From: Staphylococcus shinii | GTDB lineage: Bacteria; Bacillota; Bacilli; Staphylococcales; Staphylococcaceae | NCBI RefSeq assembly: GCF_017583065.1 | Contig: NZ_JAGEVL010000007.1 | Location: forward strand, 124,001 to 188,000 | Length of the DNA stretch: 64,000 nt | Direction of reading: 5' to 3' | Shown here: positions 27,429 through 37,685 of the stretch, one piece after another | Numbering within the stretch: position 1 is the stretch's first letter | Layout of the letters: each line of letters opens with the position of its first letter | The notes under the pieces: model-generated | What the model was told of the DNA's origin: nothing | The model's input: only the letters and a program-made list of their open reading frames with translations | The model's database searches: none | Translations under genes and position numbers: made by a program

Positions 27429-28151
27429 CTAAGCAGTTTCATGTTGTGACGGAGCACTTATAAATGTGTTGTTTAAATGCTCAGGTTTCATAGCAGTTGT
27501 GCTGTCCCCAAAATAACGAATATTTCTGTTTAAAAGGATTACGCGATCAAAGTATTCATCAGTTTTTGATAAATCATGATGTACAATGAGCAGTAATTTT
27601 CCGGATTCTTTTAGAATGCGTAATTGTGACATAATGATTTGTTCACTGTGAAAGTCAATACCAACAAAGGGCTCATCTAATAAATAAAGTATGCTATCAG
27701 TCATTAAAGCACGAGCGACGAGTACACGTTGTAACTGCCCACCACTTAGTTCTGAAATTTGACGGTGACGTAAATCTTTTAACTCTAAGGTATCCATTAA
27801 TTGATTTAATCTTTTTTTAGTTTCGGAATTTACCCATTTAAACCATCCTATATCTTTATATGCACCTGACATAACCACGTGCTCCACATTGATAGGAAAA
27901 TCTAAATCAATATGTGCTTTTTGTGGGATATAAGTTATAGATTTCAAATCATTTTGTATGGGATCACCATTTAATTGGGCTTTGCCTGTTGATTTAAATT
28001 CTCCGATAAGAGATTTAATTAAAGATGATTTCCCAGCACCATTAGGACCCATAATCCCGATTATTTCGCCATTAATAGGGATGGATAAGTTAACATTTTG
28101 TAGTACATGTTTATTCCCTAATGTAAGATTTAAATTCTCAATTTCTAACAT
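27429..28151 (-). CDS. mntA: Manganese ABC transporter ATPase
   Basis: This 240-residue ABC ATPase has Walker A GPNGAGKSSL (about residue 36), the signature LSGGQLQRVLVA (about residue 137), Walker B ILYLLDEPFVGID and the switch His in LLIVHHDLS. It drives MntB. The frame allows ATG at 28157, but AAGGAGG ends directly at that codon, and ATG at 28151 (MLEIENLN) has correct spacing. The operon promoter lies in the gap with the divergent mntR and carries a palindromic operator. Confidence 0.94.
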   Translation of the reverse strand: MLEIENLNLTLGNKHVLQNVNLSIPINGEIIGIMGPNGAGKSSLIKSLIGEFKSTGKAQLNGDPIQNDLKSITYIPQKAHIDLDFPINVEHVVMSGAYKDIGWFKWVNSETKKRLNQLMDTLELKDLRHRQISELSGGQLQRVLVARALMTDSILYLLDEPFVGIDFHSEQIIMSQLRILKESGKLLLIVHHDLSKTDEYFDRVILLNRNIRYFGDSTTAMKPEHLNNTFISAPSQHETA

Positions 28152-28174
28152 ATTCATCCTCCTTAATAATATTT

Positions 28175-28188
28175 TTAGGTTAACCTAA
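28175..28188. promoter_or_regulatory. MntR operator palindrome
   Basis: TTAGGTTAACCTAA is a perfect 14-bp palindrome just upstream of mntA, of the form bound by DtxR/MntR-family repressors (TTAGGTTAGCCTAA-like). It would let Mn2+-loaded MntR repress mntABC. Confidence 0.85.
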
Positions 28189-28271
28189 TTTCATTCATAA
28201 TATACCATGAACTTTTAGCGTGTCAAGTCGATTCGTGATACAATAAGGTGAATGACTTGAGAGGTGAGATA

Positions 28272-28916
28272 ATGCTAACTGAAGAAAAGGAAGATTATTT
28301 AAAAGCAATTTTAACGCATGATGGTGACCATTCTTTCGTTTCAAACAAAACACTTTCCCAATATTTAAACATTAAACCACCTTCTGTAAGTGAAATGGTT
28401 AATCGTTTGGAAAAGTCGGGTTATGTAGAAACAAAACCTTATAAAGGTGTAAAACTTTCTGAAACGGGTTTAACTTATACATTAGATATAATTAAACGTC
28501 ATCGTTTGTTGGAATTATTTTTAATAAAAATTTTGCAATATAATTGGGAAGAAGTGCATCAAGAAGCAGAGGTGCTGGAACATAGAGTATCTCATTTGTT
28601 TGTTGATCGTTTAGATAAATTATTGGATTATCCAATAACATGTCCTCATGGGGGCGTGATACCAAGAGAAAATCAATATAAAGAACTATACACAACGAAT
28701 CTATTATCTTTTGAAACTGGTGATATAGTAACAATTAAAAGGGTACGCGATAGAACGGACTTATTAATTTATTTATCAAGTAAAGCAATTTTAATAGACG
28801 AGCAAATAGAAATTATCAATAGAGATGATACCAACAAAGTGATTATCGTTAAAAAAGGTGACCAAGTTACGGTATTGAGTTATGATAACGCTGCACATAT
28901 CTATGCAGAAAAATAA
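28272..28916 (+). CDS. mntR: Manganese-responsive repressor MntR
   Basis: This 214-residue DtxR-family regulator has an N-terminal winged helix (SQYLNIKPPSVSEMVNRLEK, about residues 27-46), a metal and dimerisation domain (EEVHQEAEVLEHRVSHLFVD with HPHGG-like CPHGGVIP, about residue 123) and an SH3-like C-terminal domain from residue 145. With Mn2+ it represses mntABC. Start ATG 28272 follows GAGAGGTGAG; the open frame from 28248 is longer than the family. It is transcribed away from mntABC. A terminator follows at 28955, then repeat R2. Confidence 0.94.
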   Translation: MLTEEKEDYLKAILTHDGDHSFVSNKTLSQYLNIKPPSVSEMVNRLEKSGYVETKPYKGVKLSETGLTYTLDIIKRHRLLELFLIKILQYNWEEVHQEAEVLEHRVSHLFVDRLDKLLDYPITCPHGGVIPRENQYKELYTTNLLSFETGDIVTIKRVRDRTDLLIYLSSKAILIDEQIEIINRDDTNKVIIVKKGDQVTVLSYDNAAHIYAEK

Positions 28917-28954
28917 TAATGCTAATTGAGCTTAGACATATACTACTTTCAAAA

Positions 28955-28980
28955 AAGCACCTTCATTTTATGAAGGTGCT
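28955..28980 (+). terminator. Terminator of mntR
   Basis: AAGCACCTTCATT pairs with its mirrored TATGAAGGTGCT. Its right arm plus CAGACT (28970-28986) is repeated at the far side of repeat R2. Confidence 0.8.
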
Positions 28981-28983
28981 CAG

Positions 28984-29341
28984 ACTGTCGACAAATTCTC
29001 CGACTTTGTTGGCAGTTTTTTTATGCACGTTTCCGCGGGTACTGCCTTAGCATGAAGTCTTCGACTAGTAATCATCTCGCAGGAGTCGGCCAAAATCACT
29101 GCCGATATTACACTAAAAAGATTATAATATATATTAAACAGTGTTGGTGTTTATTATGTTGAATAAATCAATTGATAAAAGAGCCAACTTTGATCAAAAA
29201 TATCACTGCTATTAAAAAATAATTATACAAATAGACAAACCTTAGATGATAGTTGAACTGACCCCAAATAGTGGGAATGAAATAAAAACACTTTCGTTGA
29301 ATTCATTTAAAATGAATCATACGGAAGTGTTTTATCTATGA
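28984..29341. repeat. Repeat R2, 358 bp, with flanking duplication
   Basis: This is the second copy of R1, direct orientation, 3.9 kb away. ATGAAGGTGCTCAGACT (28970-28986) and ATGAAGGCGCTCAGACT (29338-29354) flank it, a 17-base direct repeat with one mismatch, which looks like a duplication of the mntR terminator arm on insertion. Internal hairpins are as in R1, with the first one partly decayed. Confidence 0.8.
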
Positions 29342-29370
29342 AGGCGCTCAGACTACCAATGATTATATAA

Positions 29371-29422
29371 TCCCACCAAAGTAGACATTAAATATGAAAA
29401 ATTTGGTGAGATTTTTTATATG
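29371..29422 (+). mobile_element. IS3-like left-end remnant
   Basis: A hairpin (CACCAAA with TTTGGTG) encloses AAAGTAGACATTAAATATG and is followed by GATTTTTTATATG. The same layout occurs at 33121-33175, where it leads into a broken transposase gene. Here the frame after the ATG ends after ten codons. The rest of 29423-29830 is AT-rich, and I see no gene in it. Confidence 0.5.
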
Positions 29423-29835
29423 CGCATTCCATTGATATGCTTTTGTTCTTAGGTTAGTGTTGTTTTCGCTGGAGTTGAAATAAATAACTGTCAATATTAA
29501 AAAAGAAATAATTATATGAAAACATTTCTAGATTTGAATTAGTTTCTATTGAATAGTACAGTCAAAAAAAGAAAATTTGGTGATGACAAGAAGTAATACA
29601 CATGAAAGGGACATAATCTAACGACTAAAAAATTTCCCTACATGCCTTGCTAATTTATACTGTTGTGAATTTTAAAAACAACAATATGAATAGTGAAATA
29701 TCATTTTACTTAGTCATATAAATTTCTGATGATTGTCGTTTGTGTTCATAAAAAATAGTTTTATGAATAATGACTTTGGTAATTATTTTAGTTTTAATTA
29801 TAGTGAAAAACCATGCTTAATTTTGAGATGAAGTT

Positions 29836-30237
29836 TTATATCGCCATTAGAACATTATAGTTTGCGTGTTTATTTAATCGTTCTAGAAATGAATTTAAGC
29901 ATTCGCTATTTGGAAAACGACATTCCAAAAGATAACATGGGTCGCCGATAACTTTATAGTTATTCATTACAAAAATGCTTTCTTTCTCAATAAAATCAAG
30001 ATATGAATTATGCGATATTTTATGTGTATAGATATTAATGAATACGTGAACTTTACAGTCTAATGCTTCTTGATTTAAATCAATAGTATATCCAGTAATA
30101 ATGTTGTCATCTTCTAATTTTTTCACTCTATTTGTAGTTGCTTGACCAGTTAGGTTTACTTTTGCTCCCAAATTCTTCATTGAAATTTTACTGTTATTTT
30201 TTAATTCGCTAATTATTTTTTTATCTAATTCGTCCAT
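29836..30237 (-). CDS. Lrp/AsnC-family transcription regulator
   Basis: A 133-residue regulator begins MDELDKKIISELKNNSKISM and has an AsnC-type helix-turn-helix (NLGAKVNLTGQATTNRVKKL, about residues 23-42), then a RAM-type sensor domain from about residue 60 (GYTIDLNQEALDCKVHVFIN). Such proteins sense amino acids or similar metabolites. ATG 30237 with AAGTGAG upstream is preferred over GTG at 30246. It is divergent to the MBL-MFS pair, the usual place for a regulator of these genes. It belongs to an accessory insertion. Confidence 0.87.
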   Translation of the reverse strand: MDELDKKIISELKNNSKISMKNLGAKVNLTGQATTNRVKKLEDDNIITGYTIDLNQEALDCKVHVFINIYTHKISHNSYLDFIEKESIFVMNNYKVIGDPCYLLECRFPNSECLNSFLERLNKHANYNVLMAI

Positions 30238-30246
30238 TTTTGTCAC

Positions 30247-30354
30247 TCACTTTCATTTTTCAAGTATTTAGCCAAAAACTCTTTGAAATTTATATTTAAA
30301 CAAATAGACCTTCCAAATAAAATGAATATATACAAAAATTTGGAGGAATTATTT
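30247..30354. promoter_or_regulatory. Divergent promoter region of the accessory module
   Basis: This 108-bp gap separates the AsnC-type gene from the MBL gene. TTTGAAATTTATATTTAAAC and repeated A/T tracts are present, suitable for Lrp-type binding. GGAGGAATT at 30342-30350 is the MBL ribosome binding site. Confidence 0.5.
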
Positions 30355-31116
30355 ATGAACATAACACATATAAGAAACGCTACAAGTATAATTGAATATG
30401 CTGGTAAAAAATTTTTAGTTGATCCGATGTTAGGGGAAAAAGGATCTTTTGCAAGTTTTCCTAACGCTCCTGGAGAAGAGTTAGAAAATCCACTTGTGGA
30501 CTTACCTATATCTCTAGAAGATATCATTAAAGATATTGACGCAATTATTTTAACACATCTGCATATTGACCACTTTGATGAAACGGCACAAAAACATTTA
30601 CCAAAAGATATCAAGGTATTTGTACAAGACGAAAACGATGCAGAAGAAATTAAAGGTGTTGGCTTTAAAGATGTAGAAATATTAAGCGAGTATACAACAT
30701 TTGAGGACATTAAACTAATAAAAACGCCTGGTGAGCACGGTAGAGGAGAAATTTTAGAAATTATTGGTTCTGTTTGTGGCGTTATTTTTGAACACCCTAA
30801 TGAACAAAAACTATATATTGCAGGAGATACCGTATGGTATAGCAAGATTAAAAATGTAATAAATCACTATGAACCTGAAGTTATCATTGTAAATGGTGGT
30901 GACAACCAATTTTATGAAGGTAGCTCATTAATTATGAACGAGTATGATGTATATCAAGTAGCTAAAGAAGCACCAAATTCAAAAATCATTGTAGTGCATA
31001 TGGAAGCAGTAACTCATTGGAATTTATCTAGAAATAGATTAAAACAATTTGTAAATGAAAAAGGATTAGAATCTCAAGTATTAATACCAAATGATGGTGA
31101 CAGTTATCATATGTAG
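30355..31116 (+). CDS. MBL-fold metallo-hydrolase, UlaG-like
   Basis: This 253-residue cytoplasmic hydrolase has the metallo-beta-lactamase ligands: THLHIDHFDE (HxHxDH, about residues 66-71), a His in GEHGRGEI, Asp in YIAGDTVWYS and a C-terminal His in VVHMEAVTHWN. The start MNITHIRNATSIIEYAGKKF fits the COG2220 (UlaG-like) group, which acts on small metabolites. The substrate is unknown. The open frame from 30283 is longer, but GGAGG precedes ATG 30355. The MFS gene follows after 12 bp with its own AAAGGAG, making an operon. Confidence 0.87.
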   Translation: MNITHIRNATSIIEYAGKKFLVDPMLGEKGSFASFPNAPGEELENPLVDLPISLEDIIKDIDAIILTHLHIDHFDETAQKHLPKDIKVFVQDENDAEEIKGVGFKDVEILSEYTTFEDIKLIKTPGEHGRGEILEIIGSVCGVIFEHPNEQKLYIAGDTVWYSKIKNVINHYEPEVIIVNGGDNQFYEGSSLIMNEYDVYQVAKEAPNSKIIVVHMEAVTHWNLSRNRLKQFVNEKGLESQVLIPNDGDSYHM

Positions 31117-31128
31117 AAAGGAGTTATT

Positions 31129-32274
31129 ATGAACAACAAAATATGGTCGAAAGATTTTGTGATATATTCTATCATAAACTTTTTATTGATACTCGTGTAT
31201 TTTTTATTAAACTCTACTATAACTAATTATGCGCAAACTGAATATAATTCGTCTAGTATAATGATGGGATTTATAGCAAGTGTATTCATAGTAGGTGCAT
31301 TACTTGGTAGAGTTCTCACTGGATTTATTAAAATTACGAAGAAAATATTCATTTTAAATATGGTGATTTATTTCGTATCAATAATTTTATATTTTGTGAA
31401 CTTAGACGAATATTTTTTAGTGTTTGTTCGATTATTACATGGGCTTTCTACGGGTATCACTACAACGATAGTAGGTACTATTGTTGCCTTAGTAATCCCT
31501 CAATCGCGTAAAGGCGAAGGAATTAGCTACTTTGCGTTAAGTACTGCACTGGCTACAGGATTCGGTCCATTTATTGGAATATCTTTAACACAGAATTCTA
31601 GTTTAATGAATATTTTTTATGCCAGTTTGATCTTTGCGATATTAAGTTTATTTATGTCATTTTTAATTAAAGTTCCTTATAACGAAAATAAGAAAGAAAT
31701 ATCTATAAAAAACTTAATGAATAAATCAACAATACCAATTGGATTTATTATATTTTTGAGTGCATTTTCTTTTTCAGGGATAGTATCATATATTAATTTG
31801 TACGCAATCCAAATTGATTTGGTAAAAGCGGCAAGCTTCTTCTTCATAATATATACAGTTTCAGTATTAGCATCTAGACCATTTACAGGAAAAATTGCTG
31901 ACATTTATGGAGCAAATAAAATTATGTATCCAGCTCTTATATTCTTTTTTGTTGGGTTACTTTTACTAAGTTTCAGTAGCGATGACTGGATGATGTTATT
32001 GTCAGGACTATTTATTGGGCTTGGTTTCGGTAACATTTCTTCAATCACTCAAACGATCGCTGTCAGTGAAGCTAAACCAGAAAATGTAGGGTTAGCTACT
32101 TCAACATTTATGATTTTTATGGATTTAGGAAATGGATTAGGACCTTATATATTAGGATTTGGAATCCCAATTTTAGGTTATGCAGGGATGTATAAAATCC
32201 TTGCGATTATTATTCTAATTACTTTTGGTTTGTATTATTTATTACATGGAAAGAACGCTAAAAAATTTATATAG
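31129..32274 (+). CDS. MFS exporter
   Basis: This 381-residue protein has twelve predicted helices and an MFS loop motif (GRVLTGFIKITKK, about residue 59) between helices 2 and 3, repeated as SRPFTGKIADIYG at the start of the second half. The size and motif fit drug or metabolite exporters of the DHA1 type. It is the second gene after the MBL hydrolase and probably exports a compound related to that enzyme's substrate. Inducer and substrate are unknown. Confidence 0.87.
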   Translation: MNNKIWSKDFVIYSIINFLLILVYFLLNSTITNYAQTEYNSSSIMMGFIASVFIVGALLGRVLTGFIKITKKIFILNMVIYFVSIILYFVNLDEYFLVFVRLLHGLSTGITTTIVGTIVALVIPQSRKGEGISYFALSTALATGFGPFIGISLTQNSSLMNIFYASLIFAILSLFMSFLIKVPYNENKKEISIKNLMNKSTIPIGFIIFLSAFSFSGIVSYINLYAIQIDLVKAASFFFIIYTVSVLASRPFTGKIADIYGANKIMYPALIFFFVGLLLLSFSSDDWMMLLSGLFIGLGFGNISSITQTIAVSEAKPENVGLATSTFMIFMDLGNGLGPYILGFGIPILGYAGMYKILAIIILITFGLYYLLHGKNAKKFI

Positions 32275-32491
32275 TGTCTTGAATGTTGAAAACATTTATT
32301 GAAAAGGACTGTTTTGGGTTCTTTATAAATTATTTATTAATCGAAAGTTTGAATTTGTACTATCTGATTTAGCGTCCGTTAGTATGTTTTTCAATATACT
32401 GATGAGTAATATTATATCGTTTTGACTTCGATGTTATTTAATTATTGTAGCTAATGCGTATAATTTATAGTATAGAAAGGAGAATAAATAT

Positions 32492-33055
32492 ATGAGTTTA
32501 CAAGAGAAAAATGTTAATAAGAATTCGAGTGATTTAAAACATATAGAATCATTACTCAAGAATTCTTTTCCAGAAGTAGAAAGATTCCCTATGGATTTAA
32601 TTTTATATAAACTAGAAAAAGATATTGGTAATTTATTAGCTATTTATGACGATGATAATTTTATAGGTTTCACGTATTTAATCCAATATAATAATTTAAC
32701 ATATGTTCAATATCTAGCTGTAGACGATAAATATCAATCTATGGGCTATGGAAGTAAAATTTTACAGTTTATCAATGAAAAGTATGGAATGAACCCGATT
32801 ATTCTAAATATAGAAATAGTTGATCCGACATTTGAAAACTATTTACAAAGAAAAAAAAGAAAAGATTTTTATAAGAAAAATGAATTTAATGAATCTGGGC
32901 TTATATTTAAAGATAGATGGGGAACATACGAAGTTATGGTAAATAATGAATTTAACATTAACAAAAATGATTTTATTAACCTTATGAAATGTTTTGTAGG
33001 AACTTCACTTTTCTTATATTTAGAAATATCAATTACAGATAATGAGTTATTATAA
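32492..33055 (+). CDS. GNAT N-acetyltransferase
   Basis: This 187-residue protein has the acetyl-CoA loop YQSMGYGSKIL (about residues 89-99) preceded by the beta-4 strand TYVQYLAVDD, typical of GNAT enzymes. About 35 residues at the C terminus, including a hydrophobic stretch (CFVGTSLFLYLEISI), go beyond the minimal fold. It lies 217 bp after the MFS gene with its own AAAGGAG. The gap holds no terminator I can point to. The acceptor is unknown. Confidence 0.83.
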   Translation: MSLQEKNVNKNSSDLKHIESLLKNSFPEVERFPMDLILYKLEKDIGNLLAIYDDDNFIGFTYLIQYNNLTYVQYLAVDDKYQSMGYGSKILQFINEKYGMNPIILNIEIVDPTFENYLQRKKRKDFYKKNEFNESGLIFKDRWGTYEVMVNNEFNINKNDFINLMKCFVGTSLFLYLEISITDNELL

Positions 33056-33120
33056 AACTTATATTAGTGGCTTGGATATAAATTTTATTCTTAAAAAAGA
33101 CTAATCTGTATAAATTATAT

Positions 33121-33172
33121 GCTCTCTTTAAAGTAGACACTTAAAAATGTAAACTTTAAAGGGAGCTTTTTT
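33121..33172 (+). mobile_element. IS3-like left end
   Basis: GCTCTCTTTAAAGT pairs with AACTTTAAAGGGAGC around AGACACTTAAAAATGTA, just before the ATG of a broken transposase orfA. It shares AAAGTAGACA-TTAAA with 29371-29422. Confidence 0.65.
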
Positions 33173-33490
33173 ATGACCAAAAGAACATTATTACCTGAAA
33201 TTTATCAAAAGTCTTTCAGCTTATATGAAGAGGGATATAGTATTAAAAAAAGTAATACCCAAAATTGAAATTAAATTGTTCTCCTAAGAGGTTATTGATT
33301 AACTATTATAGATTTAAGAAGTATGGAATAAAGATACTTTTACCTATAGAGCAAAACAATACCTATTCAAATGAATTTAGACTTAAAGTTGTATACGAAT
33401 ATAAATAATAGTCTATCTAGAACTGATTTAGTAGTTAAATATAATATTCCCACTACTTCAATTATAAACAAATGGGTTTCACAGTAATTA
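33173..33490 (+). pseudogene. IS3-family orfA remnant
   Basis: The frame begins MTKRTLLPEIYQKSFSLYEE and is then broken by stops and frameshifts. Later pieces still resemble the helix-turn-helix of IS3 orfA: FRLKVVYEYK, then in another frame LSRTDLVVKYNIPTTSIINK. No orfB was found before the M50 gene; 33491-33770 is AT-rich with nothing recognised. Confidence 0.7.
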
Positions 33491-33773
33491 TAGGGTGAAA
33501 TGTTAAAAACACATTTCCCAAAAGCCGTGGTATATCAATCGAAATATTTTAAATCTCTTGTCCTTCAAAAGAGACTTAATTGCTTTGATGAATTATTTCT
33601 ATATTTTTTAAATATTAAGTAAGCTTCATTATAATTTAAGCGAATAGATATGCATTTAATTTAAAGGACTATATATCAAGAATTTATAAAACAATGTCAT
33701 TGTCATAAATAATCTGCATACCATTTATACAATGACACTGTTATACTATTTCAGTAACCAAACTAACCAGGTT

Positions 33774-34523
33774 TTAGGTTGTAAAATAGGCATGAAATAA
33801 TTGATAAATAGTAAATAGATTGATGGCTATCCAAATAACACTAAATACAAATGTTGGAATATAAGTTAGTGATTTCAGTGTTGAGCCATCCCAAGTCGTT
33901 GGTTGACGTGAAAATGTTAATTTAAAAATAGTCCATGATGATTGGATAACTTCGCCTAAAAGTACACCTAGAATGAAATGATAAGTGATTGCTACAATGT
34001 AAAACATCATGAGTTGATTATTGCTTTGAAACAAGAAATAAAGTAAAGCAAATAACAATATCACAATAATGATTGGCAATACTTTTCTAGAAGTCAATAT
34101 TAAAAAATATATAAAAATGATTAAGTACGCCACAATAAATAAACTAGGGTATTGTGAATCTAGTGCCCAAAAACCGATAAACAGCATTAGTGGTGGCATA
34201 ATATATCCGCCAAAAGTGGTGATGGCTTGCCCTAGGCGTGATTTTGATTGAGTAATAGCGAAACCTTGTTGAGAAGTTTCGATACGTTCTGAAGGTGAGG
34301 AAACAATCACCAAATCTTTAGCTTTGCCGCCACTTATTTTATTAAATAAGATATGTCCGAATTCATGTGTTAATACGGGGATGTAATTTAAGTATATATC
34401 TAAAATTTGATTTATTGGTTTGGTGCGATAAGAATGAATCAAAACATATATTAAAGCTATAAACACGACCCAGTACAAATTGAGTTGTATTACAGAGCTA
34501 AAAAATGATTGTAAATATGACAT
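33774..34523 (-). CDS. M50-type membrane metallopeptidase
   Basis: This 249-residue membrane protein carries the zinc motif HEFGH at about residue 53, in PVLTHEFGHILFNKISGG, and has about six helices. M50 peptidases cut within or near the membrane. The second zinc-site motif (usually NxxPxxxLDG) is not evident, so activity is uncertain. It lies divergently upstream of tagA, as a similar gene does in S. aureus as I recall. Confidence 0.78.
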   Translation of the reverse strand: MSYLQSFFSSVIQLNLYWVVFIALIYVLIHSYRTKPINQILDIYLNYIPVLTHEFGHILFNKISGGKAKDLVIVSSPSERIETSQQGFAITQSKSRLGQAITTFGGYIMPPLMLFIGFWALDSQYPSLFIVAYLIIFIYFLILTSRKVLPIIIVILLFALLYFLFQSNNQLMMFYIVAITYHFILGVLLGEVIQSSWTIFKLTFSRQPTTWDGSTLKSLTYIPTFVFSVIWIAINLFTIYQLFHAYFTT

Positions 34524-34760
34524 AATATAACCTCGATTTTAATTTTCAATAAACGCTTTTATAGAAAGTAAAAACAGTCATAGCGCAATATTAAGTATAA
34601 AGTAAATTTTGAAATAAAGCATTTGGACTTTGGATGTAGATTTATAATATAAAGATGATTAGTACTTATTTATATTATATGGATGAATCATAATGTGTTA
34701 ATATAACAAGCATAAACTATAATGATAAAGCGCTATAAATGAGTTAGGAGATTCCAAAAC

Positions 34761-35507
34761 ATGACGGAAAGCAACAAAGAAAATAAAGTAAATGTGTTAT
34801 CTGTATATTTTGATAACGTTACTCTAGAGGAAATGCAAGGCAATATTAAACAATTTTTCTTAACATCAACTTCTAGAAATTTATTTATTGTAACTGCAAA
34901 TCCTGAAATTGTAGATTTTGCTACGGAGAATGAGAACTATAGAAATTTAATAAACCGTGCAGATTATGTAGTACCAGATGGGACTGGCGTCGTTAAAGCC
35001 GCGAGAATCCTTAATACACCTTTAAAAGCTAGAGTACCAGGTATTGAATTGATGGAAGAGTGCTTGAAAATTGCTAATGCAAATCAACAAAAAGTATTTC
35101 TACTGGGTGCTGAAAAAGATGTTGTTAAAACAGCACAACAAAAACTAACTGAAAAATACCCTAATATTATTTTTGATTACCACCATGGGTTCTTTGATTT
35201 ATCAGATGAAACGGTATTAAAACAAGTTACTTCTTTTGATCCGGATTATGTGTTTGTTGGTATGGGTTACCCAAGACAAGAACAATGGATAGAACGTCAC
35301 TCAAATCAATTTAACCAAACTGTTTTGATGGGAGTAGGTGGCTCAATAGAAGTCTTCAGTGGCGCGAAAAAAAGAGCACCTGTAATATTTAGAAAACTAA
35401 ACATAGAATGGATTTATCGCTTATTAATTGATTGGAAGCGTATAGGAAGAATGAAATCGATACCTAAATTTTTATTTAAAGTAGCTAAAGTTAAATTTAA
35501 AAAATAG
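34761..35507 (+). CDS. tagA: N-acetylmannosaminyltransferase TagA/TarA
   Basis: This 248-residue WecG/TagA/CpsF-family glycosyltransferase adds ManNAc to undecaprenyl-PP-GlcNAc, the first committed step of wall teichoic acid synthesis. The catalytic Asp lies in ADYVVPDGTGVVKAAR (about residues 73-88), followed by LLGAEKDVV and VGMGYPRQEQWIERH. The C-terminal basic segment may bind the membrane. A -10 TATAAT lies at about 34718. A bidirectional terminator follows between it and tagH. Confidence 0.95.
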   Translation: MTESNKENKVNVLSVYFDNVTLEEMQGNIKQFFLTSTSRNLFIVTANPEIVDFATENENYRNLINRADYVVPDGTGVVKAARILNTPLKARVPGIELMEECLKIANANQQKVFLLGAEKDVVKTAQQKLTEKYPNIIFDYHHGFFDLSDETVLKQVTSFDPDYVFVGMGYPRQEQWIERHSNQFNQTVLMGVGGSIEVFSGAKKRAPVIFRKLNIEWIYRLLIDWKRIGRMKSIPKFLFKVAKVKFKK

Positions 35508-35615
35508 TGAAGAAGACGCGTCGATTTATAGGTTCGCATGTTGTAAGTCGATCATTAAATGTATTTGTTAATTACTTTGTTTGTAATTCATTGATTCAAA
35601 AGTCCATAAAATATA

Positions 35616-35660
35616 AAAAGGCCTAGCATTGATTTCTTATTCAATGCTAGGTTTTTTATT
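35616..35660. terminator. Bidirectional terminator tagA/tagH
   Basis: GGCCTAGCATTGA pairs with TCAATGCTAGG; A and T runs flank both sides. It lies between the convergent tagA and tagH genes. Confidence 0.85.
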
Positions 35661-35670
35661 ATGGTGTATA

Positions 35671-36841
<1,171 letters not shown>

Positions 36842-37642
36842 ATGAATGCAGTGTGGGTAGTATTTAGAGAGCATTTTAAAAATTTCTATTTAATACAGAG
36901 ACTAGCACAGTTCCAAGTGAAGATTTCTAATACAAATAATTATCTAGGTATGGCTTGGGAATTAATTAATCCAGCTATGCAAATTATGGTTTATTGGTTT
37001 GTATTTGGTCTTGGTATTAGAAGTAATGATCCTATAGATGGCGTGCCATTTATATACTGGTTACTCGTAGGTATTAGCATGTGGTTCTTTGTTAACCAAG
37101 GTATTTTGGAAGGTACTAAATCAATAGCAACAAAGTATAATCAAGTAGCGAAGATGAATTTTCCGTTATCAATTATACCTTCTTACATAGTAATGAGTAG
37201 GTTTTACGGTCATCTTGCATTGCTTATTGTAGTTATTTTATTATGTATGTTGGCAGGTTACTATCCAACGGTATACACATTACAACTTTTCTTGTATGTA
37301 CCATTTGCATTAATATTAACAACTGCAATAGCGTTGTTTACGTCAACGTTAGGAGTACTTGTAAAAGATACGCAACAGGCAATTCAAGCGCTTATGAGAA
37401 TGGTATTCTTTGCATCATCTATTTTAATTGTACCGCCAGAAGGCATTGTAAAAGAAGTAATGAAATTAAATCCAATTTATTACTTAGCTGAAGCATATCG
37501 TTCTGCTGTGTTACATAAAGAGTGGTATTTTATAACACATTGGGAACTAACATTGTATAATTTATTAATCATATTGTTCTTGTTTATAGTAGGTTCAATT
37601 ATGCATATGCGTTATAGAGACCACTTTGCAGACTTTATGTAA
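36842..37642 (+). CDS. tagG: Teichoic acid export permease
   Basis: This 266-residue ABC-2 type permease has six helices and starts with an amphipathic segment (REHFKNFYLIQRLAQFQVK). The conserved LGMAWELINPAMQIMVYWFV (about residues 37-56) matches TagG/TarG. It forms the membrane part of the teichoic acid exporter with TagH. Its stop is followed by a terminator-like hairpin before tagB. Confidence 0.94.
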   Translation: MNAVWVVFREHFKNFYLIQRLAQFQVKISNTNNYLGMAWELINPAMQIMVYWFVFGLGIRSNDPIDGVPFIYWLLVGISMWFFVNQGILEGTKSIATKYNQVAKMNFPLSIIPSYIVMSRFYGHLALLIVVILLCMLAGYYPTVYTLQLFLYVPFALILTTAIALFTSTLGVLVKDTQQAIQALMRMVFFASSILIVPPEGIVKEVMKLNPIYYLAEAYRSAVLHKEWYFITHWELTLYNLLIILFLFIVGSIMHMRYRDHFADFM

Positions 37643-37685
37643 TAAAAATTATTGGAATATGACTATGATTGAGTAGTTTTATATT

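Noticed and set aside
30243..30845. 200-codon open frame on the minus strand
   Set aside because: It lies opposite the MBL hydrolase, whose metal ligands and ribosome binding site are clear; the product looks like a mirrored reading with no motif.
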